Part shown: one piece after another, positions 41,640-51,172 of the stretch | Position numbering within the stretch: the stretch's first letter is position 1 | How the letters are laid out: each line of letters begins with the position of its first letter | Assembly: GCA_001599295.1 (NCBI GenBank) | Contig: BCGN01000010.1 | Coordinates: forward strand, 1-64,000 | Length of the DNA: 64,000 bases | Direction of reading: 5' to 3' | Source of the DNA: Sporopachydermia quercuum | Taxonomy: Eukaryota > Ascomycota > Sporopachydermiomycetes > Sporopachydermiales > Sporopachydermiaceae | Notes under the pieces: generated by a model | The model's input: only the letters and a program-made list of their open reading frames with translations | What the model was told of the DNA's origin: nothing | Databases searched by the model: none | Position numbers and translations under genes: made by a program

Positions 41640-43549
41640 CGTGTAAACAAATATTAACGCAGCAAAGCTTCAGTTGTAAATGAGTTGTCGTTCATGCAAA
41701 TTGATGACCATACGATAAGCCAAATGGACAGGAAAACTATTGAGTTGCCCAATTCACACTCGCAATACAGTGTGGGATAACTTATATCTTGTATTAATTT
41801 TGATTTTTGTTATTTTGAAGGTATTGTAGGTGAGCAAGTGAATTTGGTAGTGCTGTACTGTATATTATCTAACAACAAACGCTTCATTCAACTCGCCGTT
41901 TTGACCCTTGGAAATGAAATTGAATAATCTGAAAAGTACGTCAGTTCATTTATTAGGGTAATAGCTTGTGGATAGCAAAATTGTAGAAAATATACTGCAA
42001 AACACTTGTTTTGATAAAGAGCCGTCGTATGCTGGGTCGTGCAGTTGTTTGCCCTGCTTTTATTGTTTCACTCGCTCAATATTCAGTCACTTGATATGGA
42101 CACAGGCAAACAGGTCAACTGTTCTCGATTCTTACTTAGTACGTGTGTGTGCTTAGCAGTAAAATGCTCTTTCTGATCAACATTCACTCACACAAGCACC
42201 TTTGTCGGTAATTATAAATAGTTTATCTAAAGAATAGTATATTGAAGTAAGTAAAGAGAACAATATCCTCAATTGTAAGGTTGTATGTCAGAATATTAGC
42301 ACAATCGCAGTTTCACAAACTTGAATAGAAAAAAGACTCACACATAACAAAGACGGTATAGCCACATGAAAGAAAAAAAATTGATTACAAAATCAAAAGT
42401 GTAAATAAAGTTATGAAAGACTGCAGATGCAGAACGCACCTTAAATGGCTTTACAACAGAAAACAGTTGGTAAAGTTTATGCACGATCAGATTTGGTATT
42501 TCTGTTTACAGGCTTTGTCTGCAAAGGATCTTTCTTGGTTTAACGTTAGACAAGACAACGGCCTTAGGAGAAGGAATACAAACAAACTGAACTTCACAAG
42601 GACTACTTAGTTTTCAAGGATATTTTTGAGAGTGAGGAAAAAAATGGACAAAACTGCCAAAAGAATTTGAGTGTGATAAAATCAGTTTACAAAAATGCAC
42701 CCTTTTAGCATAACCTTTTCACTTTTCTATGACGTATTTTGTAATTTCATACTCTCACTTGTAAGACTCCACTTAACTCATACAGCAATTAGGTACTAAA
42801 TCGTCGAAAATGTTACATCGAAAAGTTAGAGTTGTAACATAAATATGCATAATTATGCACGCATGATGAAATTACCAACTGTATTCTCAGGAACCTTTGG
42901 ATCAGTTTACGAATTAGGTGTAACTTCCCATTTAAGTTCTACCCTCAGAATGGCAATTATAAGATTAAGTAATCATTTACTAACCAAGTGGGATATAGGG
43001 GACTTGATATTATCATGTAACTAATATTACTCATTCTGTGCTACTCTCTTCTCAAAGTTTACTTTTTCCCCAAACAGGAAATCATATTAACAAACGAAAG
43101 TGGAAACTGGAGAACTCCGGCTTGTTTTTCAGTATATTGACACTTCTTCTGCTGATACCAGTTGAAATTATATGGAGAATTGCCTTTCAAAAGAATAACA
43201 CTGTAGCTAGATAATGCCAAATTCTGGATTTAGATACTACGCACAACGAATCTTCAGGGATACACAAAAAATTTAAGGTACTTGACCTGTGAAACATGAG
43301 TTATTTTCTGTACCAACGTTCTTTCTATTTATGCTGTGTGACTATTTTCTAGAAAGGTCATTCTATTTTACAACTGCTTGGTAAAACTTACGGGAGAATT
43401 CTGCTTTTATCAGAGAGTAAATTGTGTGATTCTGGTTGTATTTATTGATTTAAATTTATCGCAGTCTCAAACAACTTGGAAACTCAAGCACCAAGACCAA
43501 ATCACTGTACGATAGATCCACCAGAGTTGAGACTATCAAGAACGCAGCA
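41640..43549. other. Divergent intergenic region SAK1 / kelch-like gene
   Basis: 1.9 kb between two divergent genes. Open stretches of about 60 codons (41968-42156, starting GTG; 42413-42610) have no family signature. Presumably promoter for both genes. No RNA gene recognised. Confidence 0.45.
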
Positions 43550-45241
43550 ATGAGGCTTCTAACACCTCTAATATCATTATTGCCATGTATCTCGGCTTGG
43601 GAAACACTATATGATTTCCACAATTCGGTCACCTACCTACATCTATCTAACAATGATCTCATATCATTCCCTATAAATCCTGACATATCTTCTTCAACGC
43701 AACCGGATCAACTACCTTCACCAAAAGAGAACTCTCATTTGGTACTCAACAATCAGGGAGTTGTATACTCTTTTTATAACTCATCAAAATCTACACTTTA
43801 TGTTGAGAAATTTGATCCTTCTGGTAATCAATGGACAGCAGCACTAGAATCGACATATCCGTTCTATTCCCAATCGGTATACTTTTCTCCANCAAATTCA
43901 CCAATAATCTATATCTATGGTGGCTTGGAATCTACTGATGAGGTATCCAACAGGTTTATTGGGTTCAATACTTCTAGCAATACATTTTTCTCTCCAGGTT
44001 CCAGTTCTCTGCCTACTGCATTCTATGGTGCATCTTCTACACCTGCTTCAGGCAACTCTGTTGTCCTGATTGGTGGGAAATCAAACAACGGATGGGTAGC
44101 TATGAGTCAATTGGCAATACTTGATTATAATTCATGGAGTTTCAAAAGCATATCAGAGACTCCATCAATGGAATCTTTGATTGACTCTCGTACTGGTGCT
44201 TCATCAATACCATTGTTTGATTACTATACTAATACAGGTAAAGGTGCTTCCGGTACTAATTTGGTAGTTGATGTTACCTCAGTTCTAGTATTTGGTGGCA
44301 CAGTTGCAGGGAGAAAAGCGTATCCTGACATTATTCAACTGAATTTTAATAGTGATACTTCCACCTGGTCTTGGGGACTTCCTGATGGGTCGGTAAACGT
44401 TCCAGACCTTTCTAATATTTTTGGGGCATCCTCTATTTACAACACTGTTATCACCATACAGAATAAGGGAACTCTCAGTAGAGTGAGAAAGCTGTTTGCC
44501 AGAAATAATGAACAGAACACTGGGTCATCTGGTGTTGGGTACTCAATTAAAATGTACGATAGTTCTAACTGGAAACCTGTTGAATCAATAGCTGTTCCAG
44601 CTGTAACGGATTCTCAACAAATAGTACCATCAACTACCAAGACTTCAGTTCTCACCACAACATTAGTATCACCGGTGCCTTCAAATACAGACAATAACAA
44701 TGAAAATATATCTAACGAACACTCAGAAAACAAATCCAACAACAAATCTAGCATGGTAGCTGTTGCAACTGCTGTGCCTATTGTCACTTTTTCAATTGTG
44801 CTTATTATAATAGTTAGTTACATAATATGCAAGAAAAGAAAATTTCCAACCGTTTCGCCCTCAGTACAAGATTTTGAAACTTGGGCAAATTCTGTTCCAG
44901 GAAGGTCAAGAAAACTGCTGCTTGACGATGATATAGATTCAATAAGAAATCCAGAAATTGGATTGGATGTTTCGGCTATTCCTTATCCTGAAATGCAGGA
45001 GCAAGGACGCCGTCATGAGCATAGCAACGAAAATTTTTACTCAGAAAAGCTCGTTGAGCTTTCACCTGTGAGACCAACAAATCCTTTCGGTGATGAGAAC
45101 AGAATAAAAAGCGACAANGGCAACAGTGATGATGATAGTAAGAGTCTGATAGAAAATAAGCTTAAAGACAGGGAAGTTCTTATGATAGGCACTAGACCAC
45201 GAATGAAGCTTAGGGTTATAAATCCTGACGAAGACGATTGA
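43550..45241 (+). CDS. Single-pass membrane protein with kelch/galactose-oxidase-like ectodomain
   Basis: 563 aa, ATG start. A cleavable signal peptide is evident (MRLLTPLISLLPCISAW). Residues about 20-350 look like a beta-propeller of degenerate kelch blades (IIYIYGGLES, SVVLIGGKSNNGW, SVLVFGGTVAGRKAYPD). A Ser/Thr/Asn-rich stalk (about 355-400) is suited to O-glycosylation, followed by one membrane segment (about 402-427) and a basic stop-transfer CKKRK. The cytosolic tail of about 130 residues contains NPFGD at 511-515, matching the NPFxD signal read by the Sla1 SHD1 domain for endocytosis, and ends in acidic PDEDD. I do not recognise a named yeast orthologue; a cell-surface or endosomal sensor-like protein is inferred from topology. 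Ambiguous bases at 43892 and 45118. Confidence 0.85.
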   Translation: MRLLTPLISLLPCISAWETLYDFHNSVTYLHLSNNDLISFPINPDISSSTQPDQLPSPKENSHLVLNNQGVVYSFYNSSKSTLYVEKFDPSGNQWTAALESTYPFYSQSVYFSPXNSPIIYIYGGLESTDEVSNRFIGFNTSSNTFFSPGSSSLPTAFYGASSTPASGNSVVLIGGKSNNGWVAMSQLAILDYNSWSFKSISETPSMESLIDSRTGASSIPLFDYYTNTGKGASGTNLVVDVTSVLVFGGTVAGRKAYPDIIQLNFNSDTSTWSWGLPDGSVNVPDLSNIFGASSIYNTVITIQNKGTLSRVRKLFARNNEQNTGSSGVGYSIKMYDSSNWKPVESIAVPAVTDSQQIVPSTTKTSVLTTTLVSPVPSNTDNNNENISNEHSENKSNNKSSMVAVATAVPIVTFSIVLIIIVSYIICKKRKFPTVSPSVQDFETWANSVPGRSRKLLLDDDIDSIRNPEIGLDVSAIPYPEMQEQGRRHEHSNENFYSEKLVELSPVRPTNPFGDENRIKSDXGNSDDDSKSLIENKLKDREVLMIGTRPRMKLRVINPDEDD

Positions 45242-45510
45242 TGTTGAAAGAGCTGTTCTTTTCTTTTTATTTTTTTTATTTTTTTGTTCTAGAGGTGTAT
45301 CTATTAGTTGACATGTTATATTATTGGTGTTTGAAGAGAAATTGTGTATTTATAAATAAGTTTATAACTAAAAAGAATGGGACTTTTTGTTGTGTACTGT
45401 ACCATATTCTACTAAATGTTCTATCGACTAATATGCCACTACGCGTTATAAATATCTTATACATTTTTATTCACGGCATATCATCATACTTACTTACATA
45501 TATATTTAGT

Positions 45511-46791
45511 CTAAGCAGAAGAAACAATAGAAATAGATGCTTCTCTAGCCTTTTGAATCAATAAAGCATCAGCCAAAACTAAAGCAGCCATAGCTTCAAC
45601 AATTGGCACAGCTCTAGGAACAACATTAGGATCATGTCTACCTCTAGCAGCTAAAACACCGTCTTTACCTCCATAAGAAGCAGTTGATTGTTCTTGAGAA
45701 ATAGTTGCAGGCGGTTTGAATGCAATACTAAAATAAATATGTTCGCCATTGGAAATACCACCTTGAATACCACCCGAGTTATTAGTCTTTGTTCTTAGAC
45801 GGCCGGTTTCTTTATCAAAATAGAAAGGATCATTATGCTTGGAACCAGAAATCTTAATACCTTCAAAACCAGAGCCAATTTCGAAACCTTTAGTAGCTGG
45901 AATCGAAAGCATAGCGTGAGCTAACTTGGCTTCCAATTTATCAAAAACAGGTTCGCCAAGTCCAATTGGAACGTTTCTAATAACGCAGGTAACAACACCA
46001 CCAATAGAGTCCTTGGCTTCTTTATGTTGTTCAATTATTTTCACCATATCAACTTGAACAGCTTCAACAGGACATCTGATTGGACCCGCTGCATCAACAG
46101 TTTCTCTGGTGACTTCATTTAATAGTTTCACGAAATCAGGGTCCAAAGGATCTCTGTTAATGGAAACTGGGCCGACAGCTGAAACAAATGCAACAATCTC
46201 AACACCATTGGCAAGTTTCAAGAATTTTTCGGCAACGGCGCCAGCTGCAACTCTACCAATGGTTTCTCTGGCAGAAGATCTGCCACCACCCGAGCTAGCT
46301 TTTATACCATATTTAGATAGGTATGTATAATCGGCATGAGAAGGTCTTGGGAAAACATCAGTTTCTGAATAATCATGAGGTCTTTGATCTTCGTTCTTAA
46401 CAACCATTCCAATTGGAGTTCCTAAAGTTTTGCCATTTTCAGTACCTGATTGAATTTGCACCTGATCTTTTTCGTTTCTGGGAGTTGAGAGTTTTGATTG
46501 GCCAGGTCTTCTTCTAGTTAATTGAGGTTGCACATCTGCTTCGGTTAACTCCATTCCTGGAGGGACTCCATCGACAATGCAGCCGACTGACTTGCAGTGT
46601 GATTCGCCATAGGTGGTAACCCCTGCACATAAAAGTTAGTAATATGCTCATTTACTAGCACTGACTATAACGTTTCAAGCTAATGACATAGCTGACGATA
46701 AATCAGCAGTTGCAGATGCTCATCGACACACCCACATAATAACCTTGCCGGGCATTAAAAACTTACTGAATATTTGACCAAAGGTAGACAT
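45511..46791 (-). CDS. ARO2: Chorismate synthase (spliced)
   Basis: Exon 1 is 46791-46767 (MSTFGQIF plus one base), exon 2 is 46622-45511; together they encode 378 aa, against 376 in S. cerevisiae. The longest single frame begins at an internal Met ([12 protein letters not shown]) and would lack the first 31 residues, which include the conserved [17 protein letters not shown]. Splicing restores Arg9 across the junction (A + GG). Conserved family segments follow: [77 protein letters not shown]. The enzyme makes chorismate from EPSP, the last step of the shikimate pathway; fungal forms use their own flavin reductase activity. It is convergent with the kelch-like gene (269 bp) and divergent from SRP102. 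Confidence 0.96.
46623..46766 (-). other. ARO2 intron
   Basis: 144 nt. Donor GTAAGT at 46766-46761, perfect branch sequence TACTAAC followed 15 nt later by the acceptor TGTGCAG ending at 46623. The splice rebuilds the conserved N-terminus of chorismate synthase in frame, which makes this the best-supported intron in the window. Confidence 0.95.
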
Positions 46792-47320
46792 ATTGTTACT
46801 TTATAAGGGTTCATATACTCTATATTGAGTATATATTGTATCTGTTGGTACAATTGTATATAGCTATACAGAAGTTTGATACATAATTGTTTCGTAACAC
46901 AGTATACATCAAAGCTAGTTAATTTCATGATGATTATTCCAATGCTTACTAGACGCCTGATTTTTCACTTGCAGGCAGTTAATTTTTTCTTGACTCATAT
47001 TCTATTTTCTATGTACATGTTTTTTATGACAAAGAATATCACGTGGTCGGATAGTAGAAAGAGAATTATATGATACTGCACCCAAAGCCCATAAAAGTTT
47101 TTTGGGGAGATCAAAATCACATGATGGTAAGAGAAGATTGCATCTGTTTTGAGACATGTCAACTAAAACTAAATGCCAATTTCACTTTCAACAGACAGGC
47201 TAGGCTATCAGTGGCATTTGATATTCACAATGTAAAAGGAATTAGTGATCTGTTGATTAGCTATTTTCATCTATTGGTAAAGCCAATGATGACAATGTCC
47301 ATTTTTCAGTTAAAATTTAT
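46792..47320. other. Divergent promoter region ARO2 / SRP102
   Basis: 530 bp between two divergent starts. TATA-like runs (TATATTGAGTATATATTG near 46820-46837) lie close to the ARO2 side. Two open stretches of 65 and 101 codons run toward SRP102 (46876-47073, 47070-47375); neither shows a family signature. Confidence 0.5.
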
Positions 47321-48124
47321 ATGCGATCGTTCTGTAAAAGTAAGATGTCGCTCGTTATATTACCCTTACTTGTAGCATTGGTAGTGCTGTTCATTAGTAT
47401 AGCTCTGACATATATTAGAAAAGGAACACTAGTACCTCTAAAAACAGGGAAAAAGATTACAACACCTACATTTATTATAGCGGGACCCTCAGGATCAGGA
47501 AAAACATCATTTTATTCATATTTGGTCACAGGCAAACAGCAACCGACAGTTACATCCCAACAAGCTAATATCACTGAAAACTTCAGAATCCCACTAGGAC
47601 ATCCTGAAGTTCAATCATATGCAAGACTTATAGATAGTCCAGGCCATGTAAAACTAAGACAGCAAGTCGTTGATACTATTTTACAGAGTTCTAATATCAA
47701 GGGACTGGTTTACATGGTGGATTCAACTGTTGATCCCAAGGGAATCAACGATGCTGCGGCATTTCTTTATGATATCCTTCAAGCCAGTGAAAGAAGGGTA
47801 GGAGGTGTTGATATATTGATTGCATGCAATAAAAGCGAAAATTTCTCTGCCCGACCAGCAGCAAAAATAAAAGAACTGCTAGAAGCAGAGATCCAAGAAA
47901 TACGAGAAACTCGTACCAAAGGGTTAAGCAAAGTTGGCGAGGGAAAAGATATGGTAGATACAACTGATGAAGACGGGGGTGTCTTTGAGTATAACTCTGG
48001 TAGTAGCCATGTTGTATTTAAATTCGATCAATTAGATGGAAATGTTGAGAGCTTTTCGGGAAGCGTTTTGAAGAACAAAACAGAGCATTGGGAAGATTGG
48101 ATTGATCATAGGAGTGTTAATTAG
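47321..48124 (+). CDS. SRP102: Signal recognition particle receptor, beta subunit
   Basis: 267 aa from the first ATG; a second ATG nine codons in (47345, MSLVILP) may be the real start because the membrane anchor begins there. One N-terminal membrane segment (about 11-31) is followed by an Arf/Ras-like GTPase: G1 GPSGSGKT (55-62), G3 DSPGH (105-109) and G4 as CNKSEN. This order and the N-terminal anchor define the SR-beta family. It anchors the SRP receptor alpha subunit at the ER membrane and supports co-translational translocation. Yeast Srp102 is 244 aa, so length fits, with an acidic Gly-rich insert around 210-225. Its stop lies only 71 bp from the stop of the convergent VFA1 gene. Confidence 0.94.
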   Translation: MRSFCKSKMSLVILPLLVALVVLFISIALTYIRKGTLVPLKTGKKITTPTFIIAGPSGSGKTSFYSYLVTGKQQPTVTSQQANITENFRIPLGHPEVQSYARLIDSPGHVKLRQQVVDTILQSSNIKGLVYMVDSTVDPKGINDAAAFLYDILQASERRVGGVDILIACNKSENFSARPAAKIKELLEAEIQEIRETRTKGLSKVGEGKDMVDTTDEDGGVFEYNSGSSHVVFKFDQLDGNVESFSGSVLKNKTEHWEDWIDHRSVN

Positions 48125-48195
48125 AAAATCCCTATAACCCCCTTCTGAATAAAACTAATATAGTATGAGTAGTACACATGCATGCAAATGTAAAA

Positions 48196-48935
48196 TTATG
48201 GATCCTCTTTTGCAGAACTATCAGCAGAAGCAGGTTTAGCAGATAAATCAGTCTTCGGGACTGACGGAAAGAAACCTGGTTGTTTCAATTGTTCAGCTTG
48301 CTTTTTGGCTCTGATCTTATCATAGTACATTCTTAACCGCATTACATAGATATCTTTGTTTAAAATATATCTTCTTGGTGATTTGTTGATAATTTCTGTT
48401 AATCTATCAACTTCTTGCTGTAAGATTTGTATTACAGCTTCAGGATTCTTTGCTGCTTTCGTACTCACTGACTCATCGTTTGGTTTATCCTTTGATTCAT
48501 TTTTTGCGTTATCAGCTTCTTCTATATTTGCTTTGGAGTCTTGTTTCTTAGAGCCTAATAAGAATGACCATTTATTTTGCCGTCTACTTTCCTCTAATGC
48601 TTTTCTTTTGCTTTCAATATCTTTTTCCAGCTTCTCTTTAGTTTTCTTTGCTTCCTTCACCTCATTTTCTGTGATTCCTTGAGCAAAGGACATATCTTTC
48701 AAGTGTGATTCACACACATAGAAAAAATCAGCCTGAGAAACACATTTTTGTTAGCTTGAACGTTGGAGTTTTTATCTTTTCTTCTTACAATCTACAAGAC
48801 AATATTAATACTCACCTGTCCATCTTCTGATACCATAACACAAGATGAAGGTTTATAACAAACAAGACATGCTCTTGCTGCTCCATCTGCAACTCGACGA
48901 AGATGGTACTCGTCTTTGAAAGGTTTATCTCCCAT
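48196..48935 (-). CDS. VFA1: VPS4-associated protein 1 (spliced)
   Basis: Exon 1 48935-48816 (40 codons), exon 2 48732-48196; 218 aa in all (S. cerevisiae Vfa1 is 203). The longest single frame starts at a GTG (48717) inside exon 2. The N-terminus supplies a zinc finger split by the intron: C23 and C26 (CLVC) in exon 1, C47 and H50 (CESH) in exon 2. The order CxxC ... CxxH, followed by a Lys/Glu-rich coiled coil and a C-terminal NKDIYVMRLRMYYDK segment, fits the Vfa1 family, whose members bind the AAA ATPase Vps4 and modulate ESCRT-III disassembly at endosomes. Identity rests on the finger, architecture and recollection of the family. Confidence 0.85.
48733..48815 (-). other. VFA1 intron
   Basis: 83 nt, donor GTGAGT (48815-48810) rather than GTAAGT, branch-like GCTAAC, acceptor TTTCTCAG ending at 48733. 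Phase 0. Splicing joins SEDGQ to ADFFYVCESH and completes the zinc finger. Confidence 0.9.
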
Positions 48936-51172
48936 GGTTCATCAATATGTAACTACTCTTAGCTTGCTTCTGGAAACGTAAAAACCTGCTACTCCAATCA
49001 ACCTCTACAACAATACCAAGCCTTCAATTACGAGATCATATCAGTATCTCTATTGTTAGCACTTCCCATTTCCACTTCCCATCTCCTTCCAACTGACAAC
49101 AATCTTGATTTTAACATTTCCGTAATTATTCAAACCGTCAATGATATCTTTATATATATTCCGATTGCCATTACCTCTGACATCTATGCATTCTGAAATT
49201 AACTGAGCAAACTAATATCTAATTATAAAAAGCTCGTCCTCAAAACTTTGTTTTTCGGCTTTAATAATTCCAGGTCCGTAATCTTGAATAATATCTTTTT
49301 GCGGGACCCTTGAAGCCCCTTGAATCCGGACAATTCGACCATTTGTTTGTTGTCCATCATTGATATTATTTCTGACCTCAGCCACAGAGGCAAATTGCCT
49401 TGTGGAACATCTTTTAAAATAAAACGTAATAGTTCACGGATTTTCCATTCTTCACTCCAGTAGTCGTAATATCGACAACTTTAAGCCAAGTGTGAGTTCT
49501 TAATACTCTAAGTATTTACCTCCCTTCTTGATTCGATTTCTCTGATTCACCTGTCCAATATAAAACCTACCCTTGTCCTCGATACAGATGATTCTACTGA
49601 TTTCTTTGGGAGTTCTTTTCACCTTCTAAACTCTAATTAATGTTTCTTCTATAATACTTTTCCCTAATGAACTAAAAGGATTAAAAGAGTATTTAATCCC
49701 AAGCTCCCTGGTTACCTTTATGAGACAGATCCAAGTTCAACCCCCTGAATTGGGGATTTTCATCATTCGTGGATTTTCAGATATCGTGCACTCTCCTACA
49801 AATGATCCCAATTTGTTACCCATGTGTAAACTTACCACAGGTTTAATGCGTTTTTAGATTATTCTTTTAAGACATTTTTAGAAACTCAACTCAAAACAAT
49901 AGTTTCTCCGAGAAGATTTTCCCTGGCAGTTATGGAAATGAACCTAGGTATTGTTAGATTATTAATGAAGACTCAGGTTTTCTTCATAACTTAACATGCG
50001 ACTTGTTATACTGTCCGTTCAATCGATAATTTTTATCCCCGAAAACTTTATTTCTTAAATAATTCTCTTTATCTATACCATCACTATTCTATCAGGAGAA
50101 CAGCGTCAGCCAAGATAGAGGAATCTCTGGCAGAGTCAAAAATCATGAAAATGAAAGGAAGAAACCCTTCAGGCGGTTAATTGAAGAAATTTTATTATTG
50201 TTGCTAATTAGGAGGTGTTCCAGAGTTTCTCTTCCTCATACGATCAGCTATAGGCAGTACAATTTTTTATATACGATAGGTTTATGTACGATAGGTGCTC
50301 ACAGTAGCACTCGCAATGAATGTACTTGTTGAATCTGTTGTAAGAAATTAATAGATTCCAACATAAATTTGAAGTTGTTTGTGTTTGAGTAAATAAATAA
50401 ATAACCAGACGTTAGTTCATCATATTCGTTTTCCTCCGATCGATTCTCTACTACTTGTTGATGTCAAGTAATAGAGTATCTTGTACAAGAAATTCAGATG
50501 CTGAATAGATTTCTGGAGTGTAGTTGAGTACCTACATTAGGATCTGGTAAGATCTGCGCACTGATTAATTAGATAACAGGACGTTGTTCGAGGGTTTCGG
50601 AGTTTCTAATACTCCGGTTAATATTCACAGGGTGTCAATGTACTGACTGCAGTGATTCTAGGAATACTTCCTTATTCGAGCAAATTTATTAATATAAGGA
50701 TTAAACAAAGCTGGAGAATAGCTTTATTAAAAGTAAAATAATTTGGCACCTGTTGCAATTCAAATGAATGGTGAAAAATTATAACTTGAAAGTAGCTTCA
50801 TTTAGTTGCATTCTTTTATAGAGAACTGAGAAGGCGTGAAGAGCAAGAGAGAAAGAAAAAGATTGTAAAGCAAACGTATAATTCTAGAAAGATTGAAGAA
50901 GATAGATATTTATTTTGGTATTTCGGATTGATAAGACAATAGACGGCTAGCTGGTTGTTTTGATTCACTATTTTTTTAATCGATGGTTGCCTTTATTTGA
51001 GAAACAGTGCTAACTGAGAATATTGTATCAAACATATAGAGATAATTCAAAATCCTTTAAAGCAATTACGGCTAGATTCACTGCACGTACTTTGACATCA
51101 TTATTGACTACTGTTGCTGTTTATCACCATAGAATCACGATTAGGATTGTCAGCAAACTTCTACTTTTAATC
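48936..51172. other. Divergent intergenic region VFA1 / third Zn2Cys6 gene
   Basis: 2.2 kb with no open stretch above about 60 codons. The frame of the downstream regulator is open from 51023 (TTG), but without an ATG until 51173. Long control regions are usual for regulator genes. No RNA gene recognised. Confidence 0.5.

Noticed and set aside
42413-42610. 65-codon open stretch between SAK1 and the kelch-like gene
   Set aside because: Starts with ATG but shows no recognisable motif or domain; too short to support without transcripts.
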